From CAZDOD01 sp964506935 (GTDB taxonomy: Bacteria > Desulfobacterota > Zymogenia > Zymogenales > Zymogenaceae): a DNA stretch of 14,491 nucleotides. This document shows positions 1 to 6,147 of the stretch, in pieces. Each line of letters begins with the position of its first letter. The first letter of the stretch is position 1. The notes under the pieces were generated by a model. The model worked only from the letters and a program-made list of their open reading frames with translations. It had not been told where the DNA came from and made no database searches. The position numbers were made by a program, and so were the translations under genes. Where the stretch lies: assembly GCA_964506935.1 (NCBI GenBank), contig CAZDOD010000063.1, forward strand, positions 1 through 14,491, given 5' to 3'.

Positions 1-82
1 TTAACCTTTTCTTTATCCCGACCGTGAGATTTCTGTTATCGGGTAATTAGTTATTCTGAAAATTTAGAAGAGGAAACTTAGC

Positions 83-808
83 ATGAAAGTCTTGGCGATA
101 AACTCGAGCCCACACATGGAGAAGGGGAACACAGCCATGATCCTGATCCCGTTTCTTGACGGGATGAAGGAGGCTGGTGCCGAAGTCGACATCATCAATG
201 TAAGAAAGCTGAATATAAAACCGTGCCTCGGCTGTCTCAACTGCTGGACAAAGACGCCGGGGAAATGCGTCATCAAAGACGATATGGGGGATATCCTCCC
301 GAAGATAAAGGGTGCGGATATTGTGGTCTTCGCAACTCCGCTCTACTGGGACGGGGTATCGGGGCTTATGAAGATGTTTATGGACAGGATGACCCCTATC
401 GGGGAGCCCTTTGTTGAGATAAGGGACGGCCGCTCCCGCCATCCCGTCCGTGAGGGATACGGCCATGGAAAGGTCGTGCTCGTCTCGACGTGCGGCTACT
501 TTGAGATGGAAAACTTCGACGCGATGATAACCCATTTTAGGGCCGTGGCGATAAACATGGAGCGCGAGTTCGCCGGGGCACTCCTTCGCCCGAATGCAAT
601 GTCGTTAAAACCCGCTATCCACTTCAAGATTCCGCTGGATGACATATTCGATGCGGCGAAATCCGCCGGGGTAGAGATCATCGAGAAGGGTGAGATGTCG
701 ACAGAAACTCTAAAAACCGTCTCGCGGGATTTTATGACCCTCGAACAGTTCAGCGATCAGGCAAATAGTTATTTCACCAAGGTGCTGGATGGGATTTCGG
801 AGAAGTGA
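83..808 (+). CDS. Iron-sulfur flavoprotein / NADPH-dependent FMN reductase family (241 aa)
   Basis: Flavodoxin-fold redox protein expected to bind FMN in the cytoplasm and pass electrons; the partner is unknown. The N-terminus (MKVLAINSSPHMEKGNT) is the beta1 strand and phosphate-binding loop of this family. Cysteines 48, 51, 54 and 62 form CX2CX2CX7C, the compact cluster motif described for Isf-type iron-sulfur flavoproteins, so a 4Fe-4S cluster next to the FMN is likely. PLYWDGVSGLMKMFMDR (about residues 87-103) is the second flavin-contacting loop seen in NADPH-dependent FMN reductases. Length fits the family, with a C-terminal extension beyond residue 190 that I cannot assign. An AGAGGAAA Shine-Dalgarno about 8 nt upstream supports the ATG. 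It is convergent with the cyclase gene and has no co-directional partner in view. Family call is firm; physiological role is not known. Confidence 0.88.
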   Translation: MKVLAINSSPHMEKGNTAMILIPFLDGMKEAGAEVDIINVRKLNIKPCLGCLNCWTKTPGKCVIKDDMGDILPKIKGADIVVFATPLYWDGVSGLMKMFMDRMTPIGEPFVEIRDGRSRHPVREGYGHGKVVLVSTCGYFEMENFDAMITHFRAVAINMEREFAGALLRPNAMSLKPAIHFKIPLDDIFDAAKSAGVEIIEKGEMSTETLKTVSRDFMTLEQFSDQANSYFTKVLDGISEK

Positions 809-962
809 ATTTGATTGCAGATGGGGGGATGGATTTTGGGGAAAAAAGCTGTACTTTATTTCTTCTTAAAAAAGCCATTGGATAAAAATAGAGATTTACA
901 GGTGCTTGAGCGCTCCAACTGGAGATAAAGGCTCACTTGTCCCCCTCCCCTCAATTTTAAAC

Positions 963-1622
963 CTATTCGTCTATCTCCGCAAAAGCACGAACCGGAAACG
1001 ACGCACCTTTTTCTATCCTCAAGGGCACGGCGAAGAACCTGAAGCCGGCCTCGGGGAGGGGAGATAGGTTCGTGAGGTTTTCGACGATCAGGATATTTTT
1101 TGCGAGAAGCCTCGTGTGGACGGGGCGGGATTTGTCGTTTGTGTTATCCACGTTCAAGAAATCTACACCGACAAGGACCGTACCCGACTCAATCAATAGC
1201 TCCGTAAATTCCTCAGACAGATAAGGCCCATTTTTATTGTAGGTATCGGTCCCCCAGTATCTATCCCAGCCCGTCCTGACGAGCACGGCTCTGCCGCGTA
1301 GTCTTGATTTGGGGACGTCAAACCTGAGGGCACGGCCCTTTTCGGCGTCACCGTCAAGGACGATGGCCGGAAGACCCGCCACACGGTCTAGCGGGACTTC
1401 GCCAAGATCCATCATGTCCCGATGGCGGTGGAAGGGGCTGTCGAGATACGTCCCGACGTTGGTGACCATCTCGATCTTTCCGAGATAGAATTCGGCCTTT
1501 CCGTCGTAATTTGGGCGGGAAGCGTCGTGGTCGAGATATGCCCCGACCTTTATATTCGGGAGGCCCGGATACGGTTCCATCATGTCCTTTAGCGGGTGGT
1601 TTAGCTCGATAAATTTCCCCAT
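963..1622 (-). CDS. Cyclase family protein (kynurenine formamidase-like fold), altered metal motif
   Basis: A 219-aa member of the putative cyclase/kynurenine formamidase (KynB-like) family, which are metal-dependent hydrolases of amides or lactones. The family hallmark HxGTHxDxPxH is recognisable at residues 55-65 as NVGTYLDSPFH, so two of its histidines are replaced (N55, Y59) while D61 and H65 remain. The rest is well kept: VLVRTGWDRYWGTD (about residues 114-127), GVDFLNVDN near 177-185 and a C-terminal PLRIEKGASFPVRAFA segment typical of the fold. The protein has no signal peptide and is cytoplasmic. It is the last gene of a minus-strand run, 70 nt after the methyltransferase, and convergent with the flavoprotein gene. 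Substrate is not predictable; with the altered motif it may use different metal ligands or a different chemistry. Confidence 0.85.
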   Translation of the reverse strand: MGKFIELNHPLKDMMEPYPGLPNIKVGAYLDHDASRPNYDGKAEFYLGKIEMVTNVGTYLDSPFHRHRDMMDLGEVPLDRVAGLPAIVLDGDAEKGRALRFDVPKSRLRGRAVLVRTGWDRYWGTDTYNKNGPYLSEEFTELLIESGTVLVGVDFLNVDNTNDKSRPVHTRLLAKNILIVENLTNLSPLPEAGFRFFAVPLRIEKGASFPVRAFAEIDE

Positions 1623-1692
1623 AGCAGTCTCATATAATTACGTTGTTTTTATTTTCTCCTCAATATCCATCCAATCTCTATTTTTTTGGCGG

Positions 1693-2487
1693 TCATTTAG
1701 AGCATGAGATCCGGTTCCAGTAAAAGAGGGCGACGCCCTTGGGTTGCTCAATCCTCTCCGACATCATCTTTATCACGCCGTCAAAGGTCTTACCGTCCAC
1801 CATCTTTTGTGAGATGAGGTCGTCTTTTGCGCCGAGGAGGATCGTGCGGGCGTTTTCAATCCACGCACGGTATCTCTCGGGGTCGTCCTCGGTATATATC
1901 TCGGGCTCAAAAGAAAGCTCGATGTCCTTTGCGCCGGCGGCCTTAAATATGTCGAAGAGCTTTCTGCCAATAAAGGGGTCGCCGCCCATCCGAACCTGAA
2001 GGTCGCAAAAACCTTCCATAATGAGATCGTGTCCGGGAATGTCGGGATAGTAGATGACGTTATTTAGATCGTTTTCCTGATTATTTATCTTTCCCCCGCG
2101 TTTAGTTACCCTGATCATCTCGGCTGCGACCTTTACAGGATCGCTCACGTGCTCGAGGAGATATCGGCAGTAGGTCACGTCGAAGTGATCGTCGGGGAGC
2201 GTGTTTTTCAAGACGTCGGCTGTTACGAGGATCACGTTTTCATTTTCGATGTTTTTTTCTTTTGCGATGTTTAGCTGGTCTTCGGATATTTCGAGCCCCG
2301 TTATCTTCGCATCGGGATATTTTTTTGCGATGTCGAAGATCAGGTTTCCCGTCCCGCACCCGAAATCACAGACTTTTTTTGTGGATAGGTCGCCGAGAAA
2401 ACTGATAAAGGAGCTGTTTGTGATCTCGTTTAATTTAGAGAGTCGCCTCTGTTCCTCATTCGAGGTTCCGTGGATGTAGGTTGTCAT
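1693..2487 (-). CDS. Class I SAM-dependent methyltransferase (264 aa)
   Basis: A soluble methyltransferase of the Methyltransf_11/25 type. Motif I, the SAM-binding loop, is VCDFGCGTGN at residues 39-48; the acidic residue at the end of beta2 that binds the SAM ribose is E66 in ITGLEISEDQL; the motif around beta4 is FDVTYCRYLLEHVSDP, roughly residues 102-117. The C-terminal third, with a PDIPGHDLIMEGFCDL stretch and an ERYRAWIENARTILLGA helix, probably forms the substrate lid and gives no hint of substrate. The ATG has only a weak GGAATAG-like Shine-Dalgarno. It lies 74 nt after the GNAT gene and 70 nt before the cyclase gene on the same strand, so the three could be co-transcribed, but spacing is loose. 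Substrate (small molecule or natural-product type) is unknown. Confidence 0.88.
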   Translation of the reverse strand: MTTYIHGTSNEEQRRLSKLNEITNSSFISFLGDLSTKKVCDFGCGTGNLIFDIAKKYPDAKITGLEISEDQLNIAKEKNIENENVILVTADVLKNTLPDDHFDVTYCRYLLEHVSDPVKVAAEMIRVTKRGGKINNQENDLNNVIYYPDIPGHDLIMEGFCDLQVRMGGDPFIGRKLFDIFKAAGAKDIELSFEPEIYTEDDPERYRAWIENARTILLGAKDDLISQKMVDGKTFDGVIKMMSERIEQPKGVALFYWNRISCSK

Positions 2488-2561
2488 GGTTCTATTCCGA
2501 TTTCGAAAATTGTAGTATATATCAATACTCTCAGATTAACAGCGGAGATTTGTCCTGAAGC

Positions 2562-3080
2562 TTAAAGACCCTTAGGCTCGGTTCCCGAAACGTCAAACCA
2601 TTTCTGATCTCCAAGGACGACCGATGTCTCGACCTGGCGCTCGGGGATCTTCCAGTATTTCATCAAGAGGCGGTTCTTTTCGCTTTCCGTGACAAGACGA
2701 TACCCATACTTCTCGTAGAATTTGACTGCCCATACAGAATCGGCCCAGGTGCCGATCAGGATCGGGCGGTCGGTCATCTTCCTCAGATGGGAGAGCAATT
2801 TCCCACCAATGCCGTGATTCCTCTTCTCGGTTAGGACGTAGGAGTGTCTGATCAGGGTCACATCATTAACATCCTGAATTCCCATGACGCCGACAAGTTT
2901 CCCGTCCTCTTCGTATCCCCAGAAGATAACGCCGTCGGATATCTCGCTAAAAAGCTCGTCTTTCGGCATATACGGTTCTTTCCATCTATCGGGGGGTATG
3001 ATGCCCTTGTATGCGATCGCGGACTCATTGATGATCTCGTAGATTACATCGAAATCGTCATCTTGGCATTGACGGATCAT
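2562..3080 (-). CDS. GNAT family N-acetyltransferase (172 aa)
   Basis: Small cytoplasmic acetyltransferase that should transfer an acetyl group from acetyl-CoA to an amine. The acetyl-CoA pyrophosphate-binding loop of motif A is RNHGIGGKLL at residues 87-96, matching R/QxxGxG/A, preceded by the beta4 strand LIRHSYVLTE. A KFYEKYGYRLV segment (about residues 125-135) is the classic motif B signature. Length is within the normal range; a tail after residue 145 carries a short VVLGDQKWFDV segment. The start is supported by the conserved N-terminal pattern MIRQCQDDDFDVIYEIIN; the upstream AGAGAAAAG is a poor Shine-Dalgarno. The gene sits downstream of a terminator that isolates it from the RRM gene, and upstream of the methyltransferase. 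The acceptor is unknown. Confidence 0.87.
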   Translation of the reverse strand: MIRQCQDDDFDVIYEIINESAIAYKGIIPPDRWKEPYMPKDELFSEISDGVIFWGYEEDGKLVGVMGIQDVNDVTLIRHSYVLTEKRNHGIGGKLLSHLRKMTDRPILIGTWADSVWAVKFYEKYGYRLVTESEKNRLLMKYWKIPERQVETSVVLGDQKWFDVSGTEPKGL

Positions 3081-3218
3081 GACTTTTCTCTTTTTGGATT
3101 AGAATTTCAAAAAACATTTACTTTGATTATCAATTTGTAGTTAAGATTCATTAATCGAGATCGGAATCTCAAAAAAAACGAGGGAATAAGACTCATTCTT
3201 ATATGACAATAGGACAAT

Positions 3219-3250
3219 AGATAAAAGGGGAAATAGATTTCCCCTTTAAA
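3219..3250 (-). terminator. Intrinsic terminator of the RRM gene
   Basis: A perfect 11-bp inverted repeat with arms AAAGGGGAAAT (3224-3234) and ATTTCCCCTTT (3237-3247) lies 25 nt past the stop of the RRM gene. Read on the minus strand it ends in CCCC followed by TTTT, the usual form of a rho-independent terminator. Flanking A runs on the plus strand would extend the stem. It separates the RRM gene from the GNAT gene. Confidence 0.7.
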
Positions 3251-3274
3251 AGCATTTATTTACGGTCTTAATCT

Positions 3275-3544
3275 CTAGTATCTTCTAGGCCCGTCGCTTC
3301 GTTGTCTGCTTTTTGGTGGGAAGGCCTCGTTAACTCTGAGCGTGCGCCCTAAAAACTCTTTTCCGTCAAGGGCCTCTTTTGCTTGTTCGGCGTCAGACGG
3401 GTTTGCCATCTCTACGAATCCAAAGCCCCTGCCTTCAATTATATTGACGCTTTTGACTTCACCATAATTGGTGAAAAGTTCTTCCAACTGCTCACTCGTT
3501 GTAGAATAACTTAAGTTCCCAACGTAAAGTTTACTCCCCTGCAT
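3275..3544 (-). CDS. Small RRM-domain RNA-binding protein (89 aa)
   Basis: Single RNA recognition motif protein of the bacterial Rbp type, which binds single-stranded RNA and is often linked to cold or stress adaptation. RNP2 is LYVGNL at residues 6-11 and RNP1 is RGFGFVEM at residues 39-46; both contain the aromatic residues that stack on RNA bases (Y7, F41, F43). The loop between beta2 and beta3 is very short: VNIIEG leads straight into RNP1, without the DRETGRSR-like loop found in many bacterial homologues. The C-terminus is a basic tail with K, R, S and G that probably adds non-specific RNA affinity. A strong AAGGAGG Shine-Dalgarno precedes the ATG. A consensus promoter lies about 180 nt upstream, giving a long leader, and a terminator follows, so it is a monocistronic unit divergent from the Rrf2 gene. 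Confidence 0.93.
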   Translation of the reverse strand: MQGSKLYVGNLSYSTTSEQLEELFTNYGEVKSVNIIEGRGFGFVEMANPSDAEQAKEALDGKEFLGRTLRVNEAFPPKSRQRSDGPRRY

Positions 3545-3729
3545 CTATAACCTCCTTGTCATCAACATTCTCTTAAGTTAATAATGTATTTGGGAGGTTA
3601 AAGCAAGGCGAAAATTCAAACCCCTACCTATAGAGGACATTATTAAACTAAAAGAGAGACTCCTTAAAAAATTTTTAGAAGTTCTAAATGAGTGCTGGTT
3701 TCACCCCCTCATTTACTTATTAGGGAGTA

Positions 3730-3758
3730 ATATTATCCAACTGTTTATATGGTGTCAA
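3730..3758 (-). promoter_or_regulatory. Sigma-70 promoter of the RRM gene
   Basis: On the minus strand TTGACA (plus 3753-3758) and TAATAT (plus 3730-3735) are 17 nt apart, a perfect -35 with a good -10. Predicted start near 3723 leaves roughly 180 nt of untranslated leader before the ATG at 3544. The leader holds an AT-rich near-palindrome around 3666-3681. I see no named riboswitch in it. Confidence 0.7.
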
Positions 3759-3846
3759 GAAATAAATATTCCGTGAAGTTTGAGGTTAAAAGGTTCATGT
3801 AAATACGATTTATCGATGTTCGATTTAGGCCGTTTTAAAAAAAGGC

Positions 3847-3875
3847 TTGACATATCATGACATTCTCTATATAAT
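3847..3875 (+). promoter_or_regulatory. Perfect-consensus sigma-70 promoter of the Rrf2 gene
   Basis: TTGACA at 3847-3852 and TATAAT at 3870-3875 with a 17-nt spacer, an exact match to the consensus in both hexamers and spacing. Predicted start near 3882 gives a leader of only about 20 nt containing little more than the Shine-Dalgarno GAGGTGAT (3887-3894). Such a strong promoter in front of a regulator gene implies it is held down by a repressor, most simply by the gene's own product. Confidence 0.85.
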
Positions 3876-3887
3876 AAGTCGAGAATG
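3861..3887 (+). promoter_or_regulatory. Inverted repeat over the -10 box, candidate Rrf2 operator
   Basis: Arms CATTCTC (3861-3867) and GAGAATG (3881-3887) are perfect 7-bp inverted repeats separated by 13 nt, and the -10 hexamer (3870-3875) lies between them. The 27-bp span is about the footprint size of Rrf2-family dimers. Binding here would block polymerase. A single CATTCTC half-site also occurs at 3566-3572 in the leader of the divergent RRM gene. That the Rrf2 protein is the binder is inference. Confidence 0.5.
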
Positions 3888-3900
3888 AGGTGATGAAGAG

Positions 3901-4302
3901 ATGAAGCTTTCAACAAAAAGTGAATATGCTTGTCTGGCGATGATCGATTTGTCGGAAAATTACGGCAAGGGTCTGGTTAAGATTGAGGATATCGCAAACA
4001 GGAAAAAAATCCCAAGGAAGTATCTGGAGCAGATATTATTGCTCTTAAAAAGGGCGGGATATCTCAAGAGCAAGAGGGGTTCTGAGGGAGGGTATGAGTT
4101 GTCAAAAAAACCCGGCGAAATATCTATTGCAGAAGTTGTGAGATTTATGGACGGGCCCCTTGCATCAGTTGGATCGGTAAGCAGATATTTTTACGAGGAA
4201 ACGCCGATCGAGCAGAGCGAAAAATTGATAAAACTATTTATGGATATACGGGACTACGTTGCAAATAAGATGGAGACAACCACGTTCGCCGACCTGATTT
4301 AG
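3901..4302 (+). CDS. Rrf2-family transcriptional regulator lacking Fe-S cysteines (133 aa)
   Basis: DNA-binding regulator with the full Rrf2 layout: N-terminal MKLSTKSEYACLAMIDL, a winged helix-turn-helix with VKIEDIANRKKIPRKYLEQIL (recognition region about residues 26-46), and a wing with SKRGSEGGYELSKKP at about 57-71. Unlike IscR or NsrR it lacks the three cluster-binding cysteines in the region after VVRFMDGPL (near residues 86-105); the only cysteine in the protein is C11. It is therefore closer in type to CymR, the sulfur-metabolism Rrf2 repressor that does not bind Fe-S, although this is by analogy. The next gene is a TSUP anion/sulfur transporter, which fits a sulfur-linked role. Shine-Dalgarno GAGGTGAT 6 nt before the ATG is ideal. 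Its promoter carries an overlapping dyad, suggesting autorepression. Confidence 0.9.
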   Translation: MKLSTKSEYACLAMIDLSENYGKGLVKIEDIANRKKIPRKYLEQILLLLKRAGYLKSKRGSEGGYELSKKPGEISIAEVVRFMDGPLASVGSVSRYFYEETPIEQSEKLIKLFMDIRDYVANKMETTTFADLI

Positions 4303-4317
4303 TTTTTTTTGGAGATA

Positions 4318-4346
4318 TTGTATATTAATCCTATAGAATATATAAA
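4318..4346 (+). promoter_or_regulatory. Possible second promoter ahead of the transporter gene
   Basis: TTGTAT (4318-4323) and TATAAA (4341-4346) are spaced by 17 nt just after the Rrf2 stop. The match is moderate and the surroundings are very AT-rich, so chance is a real alternative. The 234-nt gap to the transporter start (4303-4536) otherwise shows no gene or clear terminator. Confidence 0.3.
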
Positions 4347-4536
4347 AACTATCGGAAATATATAGTAAATGGATGAGAGATCGAGGCCGTGAAGTCGGGC
4401 GATATCTTGTCCTTAATGATAGATCAAAAGTAGCATGAGTGGTTATCATGGAAATATTTATAGACAGGAAAAGTTAATTTAAAATTAGATAGACCTGTTG
4501 AATGATGTTGTATATTTTATAGAGAGGAATTGGAAA

Positions 4537-5551
4537 ATGGAGACGATATTTCAGTTATCGTTGGCAATGGGCATCACCATTATGTTGGTGGCGTTTCTGG
4601 CAGAATATATAGATTCGACGTTGGGGATGGGCTACGGCACGACCTTGACTCCTTTGTTGTTGCTTATGGGTTTTGAACCGCTACAGGTCGTTCCCGCTAT
4701 CCTTCTTTCCGAATTGGTAACGGGACTATTGGCAGGATTTACGCATCACTCGGTCGGGAATGTCGATTTCAAACCCAAAACGATGAATGTCAAAAAGATA
4801 GTAAATTCTTTTAGAGAGATAGGAGTCGTTGAGAGTTTTAAGCAAGGAGTCCCGTCGAGCCTCAGAATCGCCCTGTTGATAGCAGCATGTAGCATTGTGG
4901 GGACGGTAGCTGCGGTGTTTTTGGCAATAAATCTGCCTAAGTATTATCTCTCATTGTATATAGGCATTCTGATCCCTTTTGCAATGATGATGGTTTTGTT
5001 TGCTTTTTTAAATTTAGAATTACTTTTGCTTACAACTGTTTTTTTTACACCATTTTCAGTATTAGCATCTTACCTTTTTCCCGGAATTCCTGTAGATTTA
5101 TCATTACCTNNNNNNNNNNATAGGCATTCTGATCTTGATGATAGGAATTGTTATCCTGGCGACGATAAACAAAAATTATGGTTTTTCGTGGAAGAAGGTA
5201 ACAATCTTGGGATTGATAGCTTCATTTAATAAGGGCATTAGCGGTGGCGGTTACGGCCCTGTCGTCGTGGGCGGTCAGATGCTTTCCGGGATTAATGAAA
5301 AAAATGCCGTTGCGATCACCTCTCTTGCGGAGGGTTTGACGTGTATTGTTGGTGTCATAGTCTTCCTGCTCACGAAGGGTGCAACGAACTGGATATTAGC
5401 ACCTTATCTGGTTATCGGAGCGGTGTTGTCGGTTCCACTGGCCGCCTTTTCGGTAAAGATAATAAAGGTCAGGTATTTTAGGGTCATTATAGGGATTGCC
5501 ACTTTGACACTTGGCATTTTGACTCTGGGGAAGGTGATCGGGTCACCATAG
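4537..5551 (+). CDS. TSUP family (TauE/SafE-like) membrane transporter, interrupted by an assembly gap
   Basis: Polytopic inner-membrane permease of the TSUP family, whose members move sulfite, sulfoacetate or other organic anions. The N-terminal repeat has STLGMGYGTTLTPLLLL and a SELVTGLLAG helix; the C-terminal repeat has KGISGGGYGPVVVGGQML and AITSLAEGLTC, the two family signature loops. The start is the ATG at 4537 behind AGAGAGG (4521-4527) rather than the TTG at 4498, which has no Shine-Dalgarno. The reading frame is broken: it runs from the start to about 4974, then a 135-nt foreign-looking stretch, ten Ns and a repeated 15-mer follow, and the protein resumes at 5135 in another frame. 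Removing exactly 160 nt (4975-5134) joins the halves in frame as YIGILI-LMIGIVIL and gives a 284-aa protein of normal family length. The gene is therefore probably intact in the organism. Confidence 0.82.
4975..5109 (+). other. Foreign-looking AT-rich contig tail inside the transporter gene
   Basis: This 135-nt stretch has about 30% G+C by my hand count, clearly lower than the rest of the gene, and is not needed for the transporter. In frame it reads as a hydrophobic segment including TTVFFTPFSVLASYLFPGIP then VDLSLP. That pattern reminds me of the N-terminal membrane region of O-antigen ligase/Wzy-type proteins of Bacteroidota-like organisms, which would make it a piece of another genome attached by misassembly. 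That identification is from memory and weak. Confidence 0.5.
5110..5119. other. Ten-N assembly gap
   Basis: Positions 5110-5119 are N. The round number is typical of a scaffolding placeholder, not a measured gap length. The 15-mer ATAGGCATTCTGATC immediately after it (5120-5134) is identical to 4960-4974, as expected where two contig ends overlap. Confidence 0.95.
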
Positions 5552-5600
5552 GGCTTGCCACATTAGTACTTGGCTTTGTCATTTTGGGGAAGATAATCTT
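5482..5600 (+). repeat. Imperfect 59-bp tandem duplication of the transporter 3' end
   Basis: The segment starting GGTCATTATAGGG at 5482 is followed after 59 nt by GGTCACCATAGGG at 5541; about 44 of 60 aligned positions agree by hand alignment. Copy 1 encodes VIIGIATLTLGILTLGKVIG, the real C-terminus. Copy 2, one frame over and past the stop, encodes VTIGLATLVLGFVILGKIIF and then TGA. The unit length is not a multiple of three, so the second copy is outside the reading frame. Confidence 0.75.
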
Positions 5601-5712
5601 CTGATATCTACCTCGGGCGATATGTTCCGGGATGGTATAGATACTTGATGGAATATTGAGTATCTGAAAAGAGTGGATTGGGACCTGAATGTGATAGGAA
5701 TTTAGATTCTTT

Positions 5713-5739
5713 GAGGGGGGAGGATATCCCCCCTTTTTT
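5713..5739 (+). terminator. Intrinsic terminator after the transporter gene
   Basis: Stem GGGGGG (5715-5720) and CCCCCC (5728-5733) around a 7-nt loop, followed directly by six T (5734-5739): a textbook rho-independent terminator. It ends the Rrf2-transporter unit and separates it from the phosphohydrolase operon. Confidence 0.88.
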
Positions 5740-5920
5740 AATAACGATAGGGGATTGATTATTGTAGCTATCTCCGATCGTCTACGATACCTTCCTTATT
5801 GATATTGAGATACTCCACATAATGACCGTCTGAGACTGCTTATTTTCCAATATTTTACGAGCGGTTTCAATCTTATAAAAGAATTGTCATCATATTTACA
5901 TTCATGCTTATCTAATCGGT
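5740..5920. other. Intergenic stretch without recognised gene
   Basis: Between the terminator and the next promoter I find no open reading frame with a ribosome binding site, no tRNA-like structure and no long repeat. The sequence is AT-rich and looks like ordinary spacer. Confidence 0.5.
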
Positions 5921-5949
5921 TTGACAAAAACGTCCTAAGAGTATATACT
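5921..5949 (+). promoter_or_regulatory. Strong sigma-70 promoter of the phosphohydrolase-CysC operon
   Basis: TTGACA (5921-5926) and TATACT (5944-5949) with a 17-nt spacer. The predicted start near 5956 leaves a leader of about 190 nt before the GTG at 6148. A 7-bp inverted repeat, TATACTT (5944-5950) and AAGTATA (5955-5961), overlaps the -10 box and start site and could be an operator. Confidence 0.75.
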
Positions 5950-5955
5950 TTTTTA

Positions 5956-6147
5956 AGTATAGGATTCTCTTGGGATTCAGCATGTAATTTTGACGCCCGA
6001 AGATAAATCTTGAAAGGTATCGCAAATTTTTAATTAGAACGATGTGTTGATGAAGTCTAAGATAACGGTCGGGTGGTTTTAGTTTCTTAGAGATAGAAGA
6101 TAGAATATTGGAGGGATTTCTAAAAAAATTCCCGATGGGAAGAGATT
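5956..6147 (+). promoter_or_regulatory. Long 5' leader of the operon
   Basis: About 190 nt of untranslated leader. I see no named riboswitch fold and no convincing leader peptide (a possible 10-codon frame at 6050-6082 has no Shine-Dalgarno). Just before the start codon, TTCCC (6129-6133) can pair with GGGAA (6137-6141), which forms the Shine-Dalgarno itself, so translation may be dampened by a small hairpin. The stem is short and this is speculative. Confidence 0.35.

Larger units (their letters stand above)
4960..5134 (+). repeat. Identical 15-mer pair flanking the gap region
   Basis: ATAGGCATTCTGATC occurs at 4960-4974 and again at 5120-5134, offset by 160 nt. The second copy directly abuts the N run. 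Collapsing the pair restores the transporter frame, so it is most simply one genomic copy represented twice. Confidence 0.85.

Noticed and set aside
47..535. 162-codon minus-strand frame opposite the flavoprotein gene
   Set aside because: Antisense shadow of a well-recognised gene, with no Shine-Dalgarno.
908..924. Small palindromes GAGCGCTC and CTCC-AACT-GGAG between the convergent first two genes
   Set aside because: Short stems without a T run on either strand; they may assist termination but I cannot support a call.
4498..4536. TTG-started extension of the transporter
   Set aside because: No Shine-Dalgarno before the TTG, while AGAGAGG precedes the ATG at 4537 at good spacing.
4537..5551. 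Transporter gene as a genuine pseudogene
   Set aside because: The break coincides with an N run and a duplicated 15-mer, and collapsing it restores the frame exactly; assembly error is the simpler explanation.
6050..6082. Ten-codon leader peptide in the operon leader
   Set aside because: No ribosome binding site and no run of regulatory codons.
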